Source: Paenibacillus sp. FSL H8-0332
Lineage (GTDB): Bacteria; Bacillota; Bacilli; Paenibacillales; Paenibacillaceae
NCBI RefSeq assembly: GCF_037963835.1
Contig: NZ_CP150145.1
Location: 4,402,001 to 4,466,000 of the forward strand
Length of the DNA: 64,000 nt
Direction of reading: 5' to 3'
How positions within the stretch are numbered: the first letter of the stretch is position 1; every line of letters starts with the position of its first letter. This document shows, piece by piece, positions 17,050 through 25,716 of this stretch. The notes under the pieces are model-generated. The model was not told where the DNA came from. It saw only the letters and a program-made list of their open reading frames with translations, and made no database searches. The translations under genes and the position numbers were made by a program.

Positions 17050-18138
17050 TTACCTGAGCAGATGCTTCGGCACAGCCGCCTCACATCCCCAGGGTGTCAT
17101 CATGACTACTGTTCCTGCGGGTTCCTCACCAAGCTTAAGCATGCCCAGATGCAGCATCATCCGCAAGACGCGCTGTTCCAGAATGGAAGCGGCATCGTCG
17201 TAATAAAAGGGCTTGATCAGCCATCCGATTCCCTCTGACAGCGAGTCTGTGGTCACCCATCTGCCCGCACTTAGACTGATCCAGTAGACCAGCGAAGGCA
17301 AGTTGGGAATAGCCCCTTTATACAGTCTTAACCAAAAGGAGAATAACTGCATCAGCTTTTCCAATTTCCCCTCCGCCAGAAATTGCTCGCCTGCGGCTGT
17401 AAGCTGCAGCCTGTAGCCTTCCTCGGAGATCCAGCGGCGGTGGCGGGCATAATCGTACAGCAGGGCAAATCTCGGCGGATAATGCTCACAGGCCCTGCCG
17501 TAACCGAATCTCCAGCCTCCCTTGCCGAGCAAAGGCTCCGCGATCTGCAGCGCATTCATCACTCCCTGCTGATTGCGTTTATAGAGCGCACCTTCCTGGT
17601 TAAGCTCAGGCTCATTCTCCTTCACATACCTCAGGAACAGCAGCAGGTCTCCGGCCAGCAAATCCCCCTCCCCCCTGTACACTGCAGGCTCCGGGCTAGG
17701 AACAATCCATTCCTGCAAATGCTGGGCCATCTGTTCACGGAAGCGCTTCTTCAAATCCAGCGGCACCTGGAACTGATACCGGCTCTGCTGGGAAGCTCCG
17801 CTGAACAGCCAGCCGCTATTCTTAAGCCGGCTGACCAGCTCGCGGTAGTCCCCGCTTTTGCCGGGCGGAGCATCGAAGGAGGCTTGCCGGGCAGCGGCCA
17901 GCAGATCCTCCAGGCTGAAGTGGCTGCGTTCATCAAAGAGCAGACTGTTCAGCAAACGCAGCTCTCCCGGGGAACTCCCCTTTATATGGGACTCCATGAA
18001 CTCCCGGCTGCCCAAGGTGATCAAGATACTCTGAATCAAATCATGTTTGGAATTCCGTTTGCACTCACACTGGTAGCGTCCCGCAATGGCGGTAAGCTGA
18101 CTAATGTCTGCATAAGTGAGCATATCCGCCAGATTCAT
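17050..18138 (-). CDS. Unknown 362-residue protein, helicase-associated-like
   Basis: I do not recognise this protein with confidence. The N-terminus (ADISQLTAIAGRYQCECKRNSK) and the repeated helix-rich segments resemble the winged-helix 'helicase-associated' proteins found with XPB-like helicases, but no ATPase motif is present. There is no signal peptide or membrane segment, so it is likely cytoplasmic. It lies 11 nt upstream of the gamma-carbonic-anhydrase-like gene and is probably cotranscribed with it. Confidence 0.75.
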   Translation of the reverse strand: MNLADMLTYADISQLTAIAGRYQCECKRNSKHDLIQSILITLGSREFMESHIKGSSPGELRLLNSLLFDERSHFSLEDLLAAARQASFDAPPGKSGDYRELVSRLKNSGWLFSGASQQSRYQFQVPLDLKKRFREQMAQHLQEWIVPSPEPAVYRGEGDLLAGDLLLFLRYVKENEPELNQEGALYKRNQQGVMNALQIAEPLLGKGGWRFGYGRACEHYPPRFALLYDYARHRRWISEEGYRLQLTAAGEQFLAEGKLEKLMQLFSFWLRLYKGAIPNLPSLVYWISLSAGRWVTTDSLSEGIGWLIKPFYYDDAASILEQRVLRMMLHLGMLKLGEEPAGTVVMMTPWGCEAAVPKHLLR

Positions 18139-18203
18139 CTCTCATCGCCTCACTGTTTTACTACCATTATGGGAAATACAGCCCTTTTTATTCCTTTTGC
18201 CGC

Positions 18204-18231
18204 AAAAAAAATAACCCGAAGGGTCGGGTTA
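18204..18231 (-). terminator. Terminator after the histidine phosphatase gene
   Basis: AACCCGA pairs with TCGGGTT and is followed by ATTTTTTTT on the minus strand; the stem overlaps the stop codon of the gene. Confidence 0.85.
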
Positions 18232-18816
18232 ATGCTGTTTTTGTAAAATATGACGGGTACAGTTGTACAGTAACGGATTCCATTCCTGCTCGTTTTTCTC
18301 CAGAATCGTCAGTGAGAGATTGCCGAGCCGTTCCGAATATTTGTCTTTATAGAGTGCGGTGTAGAGCTGTGCAAGGAATCCTCCATGGGAGATGATCAGG
18401 ACATTCTTACCCGGGAACCGGGCCGTAATATCCTCCAGGAACGCAAGCCCCCGGACCTGAAGCGCCTCATCGCTCTCCTGTCCCAGAGACAGCAGCTTCC
18501 AATCCTTACCCCACTTAGTTTCACGGGCTTCAGCCGTCATGCCCTCCACCTGGCCGTAGGCACGCTCACGGATACGGTCATCCGGCTCAAGTAATGGAAC
18601 GCCCAGCTTGGCCGCTACAATCTTCCCGGTCTCTGCTGCACGGGACAGGCTGCTGGTAATACAGTAGTCCCAGCGGTAAGGCTCCTGCAGCAGCCGGTCG
18701 CCCAGCATCTCAGCCTGCCGCCTGCCTTCATCATTTAGCGGAATATCACTTTGTCCCTGAATTTTACCTACCGCATTCCAATCCGTCAGCCCATGGCGTA
18801 TTAAGCCGATCAGCAT
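18229..18816 (-). CDS. Histidine phosphatase family protein
   Basis: A 195-residue phosphoglycerate-mutase-like enzyme. The catalytic RHG sits at residues 7-9 (LIRHGLTDWN), followed by IQGQSDIPLNDEGRRQAE, the acid residue in RERAYGQVEGM and the second His in ISHGG. Cofactor-dependent mutases are usually longer, so a phosphatase is more likely. The substrate cannot be predicted. Confidence 0.9.
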   Translation of the reverse strand: MLIGLIRHGLTDWNAVGKIQGQSDIPLNDEGRRQAEMLGDRLLQEPYRWDYCITSSLSRAAETGKIVAAKLGVPLLEPDDRIRERAYGQVEGMTAEARETKWGKDWKLLSLGQESDEALQVRGLAFLEDITARFPGKNVLIISHGGFLAQLYTALYKDKYSERLGNLSLTILEKNEQEWNPLLYNCTRHILQKQH

Positions 18817-18901
18817 CGCCTATCACCGTTCCCTTCCCTTTTATGTTTGCTTAATAATGTAACACGAATGAAAACAAATGTCTTCCTTTTTAACAAATAT
18901 C

Positions 18902-18935
18902 AAAAACCCTCTTCTCCATACTCGGGAAGGGGGTT
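18902..18935 (-). terminator. Terminator after the anti-sigma gene
   Basis: AACCCCCTTC pairs with GAAGAGGGTT (one G-T wobble) and is followed by TTTGA on the minus strand. Confidence 0.75.
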
Positions 18936-18936
18936 C

Positions 18937-19530
18937 TCATTGTCTGCGGTACCGGTTCAGGCGGACCAGCAGGAATATGGATAATCCGACGCCCAGCGTC
19001 GACAATACCATCCAGTACTGCGGATGTGCAGGGCCCATGTTGGCCACCAGCGGCTCAATGATCCCGCCGCCCTCAGATTCCACCGGATAAGAAGAAGACC
19101 AGTCCAGGGTTAAGCCTGCCACACCTGTCTCGACGATCCCGCTCTGTGCCGCCGTCGTATTCGAGGGGGTCTTGAACACGGTGAAATATAAGAAGCTGGA
19201 GATGAACACCGCTAGGAAACAGGCAATCCAGAGGCTTAAGCGATGCCGGAATACTGCCGAGCTTCCCGCAGACTTCCCGTCACCGGGCATAAGCCAGGGA
19301 CTCTCCAGATAAATCCGCTCCATTACCTTGCTGTTGATCGCTTCTGCCCGCTCATCGCTGACATCGAATCTTGTATCCTGCATAAGCTCACTGGTCTCCT
19401 GCCACAGCGCCCATTCGGCACTGCAGTAGGAGCAGGTTGCGATATGTCTCTCAAGTCTAATCCGCCTGGGATCTGTGGGGGGAGCGTCCCATAAGTGTGG
19501 AATGGAATCCTGCGCTTCCCTGCAATTCAT
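18937..19530 (-). CDS. Anti-sigma factor with zinc-finger domain and two membrane segments
   Basis: A 197-residue partner of the ECF sigma factor encoded just upstream. The N-terminal domain has the ZAS motif HIATCSYC (H-x3-C-x2-C). A transmembrane helix follows at about residues 100-120 (LWIACFLAVFISSFLYF), then an extracytoplasmic stretch of about 50 residues and a second hydrophobic helix near the C-terminus with a basic tail (NRYRRQ). Two helices put both ends in the cytoplasm, unlike single-pass RsiW-type proteins. The stress signal is unknown. Confidence 0.85.
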   Translation of the reverse strand: MNCREAQDSIPHLWDAPPTDPRRIRLERHIATCSYCSAEWALWQETSELMQDTRFDVSDERAEAINSKVMERIYLESPWLMPGDGKSAGSSAVFRHRLSLWIACFLAVFISSFLYFTVFKTPSNTTAAQSGIVETGVAGLTLDWSSSYPVESEGGGIIEPLVANMGPAHPQYWMVLSTLGVGLSIFLLVRLNRYRRQ

Positions 19531-19535
19531 AGGCC

Positions 19536-20123
19536 TTACACCCTCTCAGCCTGCTCTTCAACATCAGGCTCATAGAAATAGGATTCGAGCTGTAGCTTGA
19601 CGCTGCTCCTTGCCCGGAACAGCAGTGATTTGACCGAGCTGACACTCTGATCCAGAATCACGGCAATTTCCTGGTAATCCATCTGATCATATTCACGCAG
19701 AATCAGCGCGGAACGCTGCTTCTCCGGGAGATTGTTAATCGCTTCGCGGACGAGTTCCATCCGTTCCTTGCGTAATGCCGCCTGTTCCGGGGCAACATCA
19801 AGCGGTGCCACTGGTGTATATCCGCTCTCTTCAAGCGATACATTCCCGGCACGGTTCTTACGAAGTTCACTAAGTACTGTATTGCGGGCAATGGTGTACA
19901 GCCATGTGGAGAACGAAGCATCCACTTCACGGAAGGAATGAAGACTCCGGAAAGCTTTGTAGAAGGTCTCTGAACAGAGGTCTTCGGCAATCAGCTCCAT
20001 ATGGGAGTTCTTCAGCATGTGGTACACAAAAGCCAATATCTTGCGTTGATATCGTCGCATGAGTTCCGAGTATAATTCTGTATCGCCTTGCTTGATTAAC
20101 TGGATCAACTGGGAATCCGTCAT
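19536..20123 (-). CDS. ECF-type RNA polymerase sigma factor
   Basis: A 195-residue group IV sigma factor. Region 2 spans roughly residues 25-90 (including FVYHMLKNSHMELIAEDLCS and STWLYTIARN) and region 4 is near residues 128-180 (LPEKQRSALILREYDQMDY, IAVILDQSVSSVKSLLFRAR). It starts behind GAGGAGGG and is followed 5 nt later by its anti-sigma gene. It resembles SigW/SigX types, but no closer class can be assigned. A candidate ECF promoter lies upstream, suggesting autoregulation. Confidence 0.92.
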   Translation of the reverse strand: MTDSQLIQLIKQGDTELYSELMRRYQRKILAFVYHMLKNSHMELIAEDLCSETFYKAFRSLHSFREVDASFSTWLYTIARNTVLSELRKNRAGNVSLEESGYTPVAPLDVAPEQAALRKERMELVREAINNLPEKQRSALILREYDQMDYQEIAVILDQSVSSVKSLLFRARSSVKLQLESYFYEPDVEEQAERV

Positions 20124-20179
20124 GGTGAGTCGGCCCTCCTCGCCCTTGCACGTGTAATCCCGTCCGGTCCGTATCTACT

Positions 20180-20206
20180 TATACCGGGCAGGTAACAAAA
20201 AGTTGC
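20180..20206 (-). promoter_or_regulatory. Candidate ECF-type promoter for the sigma gene
   Basis: A GCAAC -35 with its T-rich follow-up and a CGGTATA -10 lie 15 nt apart on the minus strand. This resembles the AAC/CGT architecture of Bacillus ECF promoters, with one base in the -10 differing. Confidence 0.4.
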
Positions 20207-20505
20207 GGCATTACTTCAAATTTGCAGCACAAAAATCCAATACTTCCTATGTATATTCAACTCACCGTTATTTAAGGCTTCCAACTTTCAATTCCTTTTC
20301 AAATTAGAAGAATGGCAGCATTCTCCTTACAGGACAACACAGCCCGTCTCCTCTTGTCCAGCAAGCGGTTACCCAATACTTGGAAGGAATCTATAAACAT
20401 ACTTAACCCAGTATAGCATAGTTTCTAACAGGTGGAAATTAATAGACTATGAGAGAAGTGCAGGCCGGGTGATGAAAGCGGTGTTATTTTTCTTTAAATA
20501 AAGTA

Positions 20506-20534
20506 TTGACAGAATGTAACCGTATACATATAAT
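20506..20534 (+). promoter_or_regulatory. Strong sigma-A promoter of a small RNA
   Basis: A perfect TTGACA and a perfect TATAAT are separated by 17 nt, on the plus strand where no neighbouring gene can use it. Confidence 0.8.
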
Positions 20535-20540
20535 AAAAGT

Positions 20541-20633
20541 ACAGTATGGTTTCTCTCCACTCCTATCCAAACACTACACGGTTCCAAGAAATTGTGAACT
20601 GTAACCGCTTATTATGTAAGCGGTCTTTTTTTT
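20541..20633 (+). ncRNA. Candidate small RNA of about 93 nt
   Basis: The strong promoter just upstream would start transcription near 20541. The transcript would end at an intrinsic terminator, ACCGCTTA pairing with TAAGCGGT followed by TTTTTTTT. The only ORF opening here (ATG at 20546) runs through this terminator and has no ribosome site. The 5' part is rich in pyrimidines with CTCTCCACTCCT, which could pair with ribosome binding sites. No family was recognised. The rest of the 20124-20744 interval holds the ECF promoter and the tyrA terminator; I see nothing else in it. Confidence 0.65.
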
Positions 20634-20701
20634 GCCCATTTTTACGAACATTTGGGTATTTAATGGCCTCTCACTGCCCCCCTTCTCCTCATCATGCAGG
20701 C

Positions 20702-20740
20702 AAAAACAAAATAAGAGCCGAGGCATCCGTCCCCGGCTCT
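20702..20740 (-). terminator. Terminator of the aro-trp supraoperon, after tyrA
   Basis: AGAGCCG pairs with CGGCTCT and is followed by TATTTTGTTTTTG on the minus strand, just after the tyrA stop. Confidence 0.8.
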
Positions 20741-20744
20741 ACTT

Positions 20745-21839
20745 TTACATATACACGGTATAATCATTCTCCTGCAGCAGAATTCTGGCCCGCTCCATAT
20801 CGTCCTCCTGGCGGAAGGACAAGCGCATGATCCCGGGAACATCCTCACGGCTCTCAATAATCTGCACGTTGCTAAGGTTGATGCCCTGGTCGCCCAGTTC
20901 CGTAGCAATACGGCCGATAATGCCGGGGTGATCGGGAACATCAATATGCAGATCAAACAGCGGAGTGATCATTCCCTTGCGCCGCTCAGGAAGCTGACTG
21001 CGGAATTGATTCGCCTCATGGAAGGCCGACTCGATGCCAGCGCCATCCCCGCTCTCCAGCAGATGGATGAACGAGGACACCTCATCGTTCCAATCCTTCA
21101 GCAGCCGCAGCATCACAGAACGGTTATTCAGCAGAATATCGCGCCAGATGATCGGATCGCTCGAAGCAATGCGGGTAATATCACGGAAGCCCCCCGCAGC
21201 CAGCGTGCTGTACAAGGAGTCCGAATGATCGTAAGCATGAATCTGATTCACCAGCGCTACCGCAATAATATGCGGCAGATGGCTGATCGCTCCAACAATC
21301 TCATCGTGGCGCTCCGGATCAAGCCGGACAATCTGTGCTCTCGTATATAGCAGGAGCGACTCCAGAGCCTGGTAGGCAGCTTCCGGTACGCCCGGCGGGG
21401 GCGTAAGCACGTAGTACGCATTCTCGAACAGTAAGGAGGAGGCTGCCTCTACGCCTGAACGCTCCGATCCGGCCATGGGATGGCCTCCGATGAAATGTAC
21501 ACCGGGAATATCCAGTGTAAGGGCACACGCGGCGATGCTGGCCTTGGTGCTGCCGACATCTGTAATGATGCAGCCCGGCTTCAGCGGCAGCTTGCTTAAC
21601 CGCTGAAGATAGTCCTCAAGCATGCCAACCGGCACACACAGAAAAATATAATCCGCATCCAGTGCAGCTTCCTCAAGTGATAATGTAGCCTGATCAACCA
21701 CACCTCTGCTCACATATTTAGCAGCAGATTCAGGGCGGTGGGCATGGCCTACAACGGTCAGGCCCTCCTTGCCTTTGAAGCAAAGGGCCAGTGAGCCGCC
21801 GATCAGGCCGACACCGAAAATTGCTATTTTTGTCGTCAT
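20745..21839 (-). CDS. tyrA: Prephenate dehydrogenase with C-terminal ACT domain
   Basis: Oxidatively decarboxylates prephenate to 4-hydroxyphenylpyruvate for tyrosine. The NAD-binding GVGLIGGSLA is at the N-terminus; GGHPMAGSE and the HLPH of ISHLPHIIA mark the active site. A C-terminal ACT domain (from HIDVPDHPGIIGRIA) suggests tyrosine feedback. I chose the ATG at 21839; a TTG at 21875 is in frame, and neither has a perfect ribosome site. It is the last gene of the supraoperon; aroE, which follows tyrA in B. subtilis, is absent here. Confidence 0.94.
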   Translation of the reverse strand: MTTKIAIFGVGLIGGSLALCFKGKEGLTVVGHAHRPESAAKYVSRGVVDQATLSLEEAALDADYIFLCVPVGMLEDYLQRLSKLPLKPGCIITDVGSTKASIAACALTLDIPGVHFIGGHPMAGSERSGVEAASSLLFENAYYVLTPPPGVPEAAYQALESLLLYTRAQIVRLDPERHDEIVGAISHLPHIIAVALVNQIHAYDHSDSLYSTLAAGGFRDITRIASSDPIIWRDILLNNRSVMLRLLKDWNDEVSSFIHLLESGDGAGIESAFHEANQFRSQLPERRKGMITPLFDLHIDVPDHPGIIGRIATELGDQGINLSNVQIIESREDVPGIMRLSFRQEDDMERARILLQENDYTVYM

Positions 21840-21897
21840 GTTCTTAGTACTACCTGCCTTCTGTGGTATCGTCAATCCAGCTTCTGAGTCCTTACGG

Positions 21898-22995
21898 TTA
21901 TGCGCGAACTTCCTGTTCCTTCAGCGACTGCTCCAGGGCAGCTACGAAGGCTGTGTTCTGCTCGGCGGAGCCGATGGTCACCCGCAGGTAGGTCGGATAC
22001 CGGTGGAAGCCTGTTCTGACGATGATTCCTTGGCGCAGCAGCGTATCAAAGACTTCAGCGGCCGACTTGCGTACATCCACCATAATGAAGTTGCCGTGAG
22101 CCGGAAACGACGTAAGCCCGAGACGCGCGAATTCCGCCTCAAGCTGCACAATCCCGGCACTGTTGAGTGCACGGCACTGCTGTACATATTCCTGATCGGA
22201 GAGTGCTGCCACCGCCGCCACCTGAGCCAAACGTGTCGTATTAAACGGCTCACGCACCTGATTAATCAGGGAGATCACCTGCTGGCTGGCTACACCATAA
22301 CCGATACGGAGCGCAGCAAGACCATAGATCTTGGAGAAGGTACGAAGGACTACCAGATTAGGATATTTGTCGATCAGCTTAATGCCGTCCGTGTAGCTCA
22401 GATCCGTCACATATTCATAATAAGCCTCATCCAAGACTACCATCACGCCGGCAGGTACCGCATCCAGGAATGTAATCAGGGCATCCTCAGGCACAATGGT
22501 GCCGGTTGGGTTGTTCGGATTACAGATCCAGACGATCTTGGTCCGGTCTGTAATCTTCGCCAGCATGGCATCCAGATCATGCGTTCCGTCCTTAAGCGGG
22601 ACTTCTATCGTTACAGCCCCTTCTATATCGGCATTGCTCTTATATACAGAGAAGGTCTGATCCGCCATAATCGTCTCGTCACCGGGCAGGAAGAAGGCAC
22701 GGGCAATCAGTGCAATAATCTCGTCAGATCCGCATCCGAAAATAATACGGTCACCTGCCACGCCCAGATGCTTAGCCAGCGTTGCCGTCAGCTCAGCGGC
22801 GGAGCCGTCCGGGTACAAATAGAGGTTCTCCAGCTCTGCTACAATAGCGGCCTTCGCACTTGGTGCAGCCCCGTAAGGGTTCTCGTTGGATGCCAGCTTA
22901 ATGACTTCGCTTAAGCCCAGCTCCTTCTTGACTTCTTCAATCGGCTTCCCTGGCTTGTAGACAGGAAGGTCAACGATATTCGGTTTGGGATTCAT
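21898..22995 (-). CDS. hisC: Histidinol-phosphate aminotransferase
   Basis: A 365-residue PLP-dependent class II aminotransferase. SNENPYG lies near the N-terminus, CNPNNPTG binds the substrate, and the PLP Lys is in RTFSKIYGLAALRIGYG. In B. subtilis the same gene in the same supraoperon serves histidine synthesis and also transaminates aromatic keto acids, which explains its place before tyrA. GGAGAG precedes the start. Confidence 0.95.
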   Translation of the reverse strand: MNPKPNIVDLPVYKPGKPIEEVKKELGLSEVIKLASNENPYGAAPSAKAAIVAELENLYLYPDGSAAELTATLAKHLGVAGDRIIFGCGSDEIIALIARAFFLPGDETIMADQTFSVYKSNADIEGAVTIEVPLKDGTHDLDAMLAKITDRTKIVWICNPNNPTGTIVPEDALITFLDAVPAGVMVVLDEAYYEYVTDLSYTDGIKLIDKYPNLVVLRTFSKIYGLAALRIGYGVASQQVISLINQVREPFNTTRLAQVAAVAALSDQEYVQQCRALNSAGIVQLEAEFARLGLTSFPAHGNFIMVDVRKSAAEVFDTLLRQGIIVRTGFHRYPTYLRVTIGSAEQNTAFVAALEQSLKEQEVRA

Positions 22996-23018
22996 GGGTG
23001 ATCCTCGCTCTCCAAAAG

Positions 23019-23843
23019 TTAATTAGGTCTTAATTGTGCCACAAATTCACGAATTTGCAACAGTCCGGCGCTTCTCGTCTGCGGCTGGGACAGCAGGGGA
23101 ATAACCTCCTCCACCTTGCGGACAATGGCGCTTCCGACTACAACACCATCACAGATCTTGGCAAAACGGGATACCTGTTCTCCAGTGGAGATCCCAAAGC
23201 CTACAGCGACAGGCAGGTCCGTAGCCCGGCGGACGGACGCAATGAACTCATCTACTCCACTGTGGAAGCTAGAGCGTTCCCCGGTTACACCGAGTGAGGA
23301 TACGCAATAGACGAAGCCGCTCGCACCGGATACGATCCGGGCGATCCGTTCGCTGGAGGTCGGGGCCACGAGCGGAATGAGATTCACTCCGGCGGCGCGG
23401 CTGCGTACACGCAGGTCCTCCGATTCCTCAACCGGCACATCAGGAATGATCAGCCCGCTGATCTCATGGGCATTCAGCTCCGCAAAAAACGTATCCAGCC
23501 CCATCTGCATCACCGGATTGTAATAAGTGAACAGGATGAACGGCAGCTCACTGCCTGCCTGCCGCGCCTTCAGCGCCGTCTCCATGCAGGTGCGCAGATG
23601 AACCTTGCTGCGCAGCGCTCTTGCGGACGCCCGTTGGATGACCGGACCATCGGCGAGCGGATCAGAGTAAGGAACGCCAAGCTCCAGGATATCCGCTCCG
23701 GCTGCCTCCAGCTCGGCAATAATATCCAGTGTCGTCTCAAGATCAGGATCGCCTACGGTAAGGAACGGAATAAGGGCAGTACGGCCTTCCGCCTTCAGCC
23801 GGTTAAACGTCAGGTCCATCCGGTTTGTCGTTTCAGTTGTCAT
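23019..23843 (-). CDS. trpA: Tryptophan synthase alpha subunit
   Basis: Cleaves indole-3-glycerol phosphate to indole and glyceraldehyde 3-phosphate. The TIM-barrel signatures are present: LELGVPYSDPLADGP (catalytic Glu), IIPDVPVEES (catalytic Asp in a variant loop), YCVSSLGVTGER and the phosphate site VGFGIS. The 274-residue frame overlaps the trpB stop by 4 nt (ATGA), matching the coupled production of the two subunits. Confidence 0.96.
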   Translation of the reverse strand: MTTETTNRMDLTFNRLKAEGRTALIPFLTVGDPDLETTLDIIAELEAAGADILELGVPYSDPLADGPVIQRASARALRSKVHLRTCMETALKARQAGSELPFILFTYYNPVMQMGLDTFFAELNAHEISGLIIPDVPVEESEDLRVRSRAAGVNLIPLVAPTSSERIARIVSGASGFVYCVSSLGVTGERSSFHSGVDEFIASVRRATDLPVAVGFGISTGEQVSRFAKICDGVVVGSAIVRKVEEVIPLLSQPQTRSAGLLQIREFVAQLRPN

Positions 23844-25039
23844 TGCTGCTCCGCCCCTTCCGTATAAGCCATAATGGATTCGACGTCCTTGTCGCCGCGG
23901 CCCGACAGGCAGATCACCACAATATCATCCTTGGTCAGCGTCTTGCCGAGCTTCACCACATGGGCAATAGCATGAGCCGATTCCAGGGCGGGAATAATCC
24001 CTTCCGTCACGCAGAGCAGCTTCAGCGCATCCAGCGCTTCCGCATCCGTCACCGGCACATACTGGGCACGGTGAATGTCCTTGAGATAGGAATGCTCCGG
24101 CCCCACGCCCGGATAATCAAGACCTGCCGATATGGAATGGGCCTCGATGACCTGTCCGTGCTCATCCTGCAGCAGATAGCTCAGCGAGCCCTGGAACACG
24201 CCATGGCTTCCCTTGCTCATGGTTGCTGCATGGAACGGAGTGTCTACGCCTTTACCGGCAGCTTCAACACCAATCATCGCCACCTGCTCATCCTCCATGA
24301 ACGGATAGAACATGCCGATGGCATTGCTGCCTCCGCCTACAGCGGCAACCAGTAGATCCGGCAGACGCCCTTCCGCTTCGAGAATCTGGCGGCGGGTCTC
24401 ATCCCCGATAATCCGCTGGAAGTTACGGACCATCATCGGATACGGATGGGGACCTACTGCAGAGCCAAGCACGTAGAACGTATCTTCGACATTGCTCACC
24501 CAGTAGCGGAGCGCCTCATTACCGGCATCCTTCAGCGTTCTGGAGCCGGAGGTCACCGGAATAACCTCTGCCCCTAGCAGCTTCATCCGGAAGACATTCA
24601 GCGCCTGACGGCGGGTATCCTCTTCGCCCATGAACACCTTGCATTCCATGCCGAGCAATGCGGCTACCGTAGCTGTCGCTACTCCGTGCTGGCCTGCGCC
24701 GGTTTCGGCAATCACCTTGGTTTTACCCATCATTTTGGCCAGGATGCCTTGTCCAATCGCGTTGTTGATCTTGTGGGCGCCCGTATGATTGAGGTCCTCC
24801 CGCTTCAGATAGATCTTGGCCTCGCCAAGCTCTTTACTTAGCCGCTCTGCATAATACAGCGGGGTCTCACGGCCCGAATATTGCTTGAGCAGATAATCTA
24901 TTTCCTCCTGAAAAGCCGGGTCTGCCGAGAATTTATTGTAGGCTTCCTCCAGCTCAATCAGTGCAGTCATCAAGGTCTCAGGAACGAAGCGGCCTCCAAA
25001 AGAACCAAAACGTCCATTTTTGTCCGGTACTTGTATCAT
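23840..25039 (-). CDS. trpB: Tryptophan synthase beta subunit
   Basis: PLP enzyme that condenses indole with serine to tryptophan. The 399 residues match the family length. The PLP Lys lies in HTGAHKINNA, the catalytic Glu region is AETGAGQHG, and the phosphate loop is GGGSNAIG. It overlaps trpF by 4 nt and trpA by 4 nt. Its serine substrate comes from the pathway begun by serA at the other end of the window. Confidence 0.97.
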   Translation of the reverse strand: MIQVPDKNGRFGSFGGRFVPETLMTALIELEEAYNKFSADPAFQEEIDYLLKQYSGRETPLYYAERLSKELGEAKIYLKREDLNHTGAHKINNAIGQGILAKMMGKTKVIAETGAGQHGVATATVAALLGMECKVFMGEEDTRRQALNVFRMKLLGAEVIPVTSGSRTLKDAGNEALRYWVSNVEDTFYVLGSAVGPHPYPMMVRNFQRIIGDETRRQILEAEGRLPDLLVAAVGGGSNAIGMFYPFMEDEQVAMIGVEAAGKGVDTPFHAATMSKGSHGVFQGSLSYLLQDEHGQVIEAHSISAGLDYPGVGPEHSYLKDIHRAQYVPVTDAEALDALKLLCVTEGIIPALESAHAIAHVVKLGKTLTKDDIVVICLSGRGDKDVESIMAYTEGAEQQ

Positions 25040-25716
25040 GATTGCTTCACCCTTTCTACGAAAGCTGTCATTTTGGCAATGTCCTTACTGCCGCTAGTCT
25101 CTACTCCGCTGGAGACATCCACGCCATAAGGGGCGTAGCCGTCCAGCAGTTCGTTCACATTGTCCGGATGCAAGCCTCCGGCTATAAATAAAGGCAGCGC
25201 ATGCTTCGCCGCCGCTTGCTGGTATAAGGGAATCTGTTCCCAATCAAATGTACGGCCCGTACCGCCGCGCTCCCGCGGATCATAGGTATCCAGCAGCAGC
25301 GCATCAATGGTGCCTGCATAGCTGTCAAGCAGAGTATGAACCTCATCCCCTGCATCAGGATTGCGCCCGGCAACCGAAAGGGCCTTCCAGACCTTAACCT
25401 GGGGAAAAGCCGCCTTGACCTCCGCACAGAACTGCGGACTCTCCTGTCCATGAAGCTGCACGACATCCAGCGGTACAGTTCTCAGCAGCTCTGCCAGCTC
25501 AGAAAGGCCGGGATTAACGAATACGCCCACCGGACGGGGCGCAGGCTCCGACTTCCAGTTGCCCAGCTCTGCAATCAGCTCCGCAGCCACTCCCGCGGTA
25601 ACCCTCCGGCGGCTGGGTGCAAACACCAGGCCTACATAATCGAGCGGCAAACTATTCATAGATTTTAGCACTTCAACGCCCTGAAGTCCACAGATTTTTA
25701 CGAGGGGTTCAGTCAT
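25036..25716 (-). CDS. trpF: Phosphoribosylanthranilate isomerase
   Basis: Isomerises PRA to CdRP in tryptophan synthesis. The 226-residue barrel has the catalytic Cys in VKICGL, VQLHGQE, LLLDTYDP (catalytic Asp) and FIAGGLHPDNV. I use the ATG at 25716, which overlaps the trpC stop by 8 nt; a GTG at 25725 is a possible alternative. Neither has a strong ribosome site, so translation probably depends on trpC. Confidence 0.94.
   Translation of the reverse strand: MTEPLVKICGLQGVEVLKSMNSLPLDYVGLVFAPSRRRVTAGVAAELIAELGNWKSEPAPRPVGVFVNPGLSELAELLRTVPLDVVQLHGQESPQFCAEVKAAFPQVKVWKALSVAGRNPDAGDEVHTLLDSYAGTIDALLLDTYDPRERGGTGRTFDWEQIPLYQQAAAKHALPLFIAGGLHPDNVNELLDGYAPYGVDVSSGVETSGSKDIAKMTAFVERVKQS

Noticed and set aside
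20546..20830. 94-codon plus-strand ORF starting in the small RNA
   Set aside because: It reads through a perfect intrinsic terminator, has no ribosome site and no family features, and its 3' part is antisense to tyrA.
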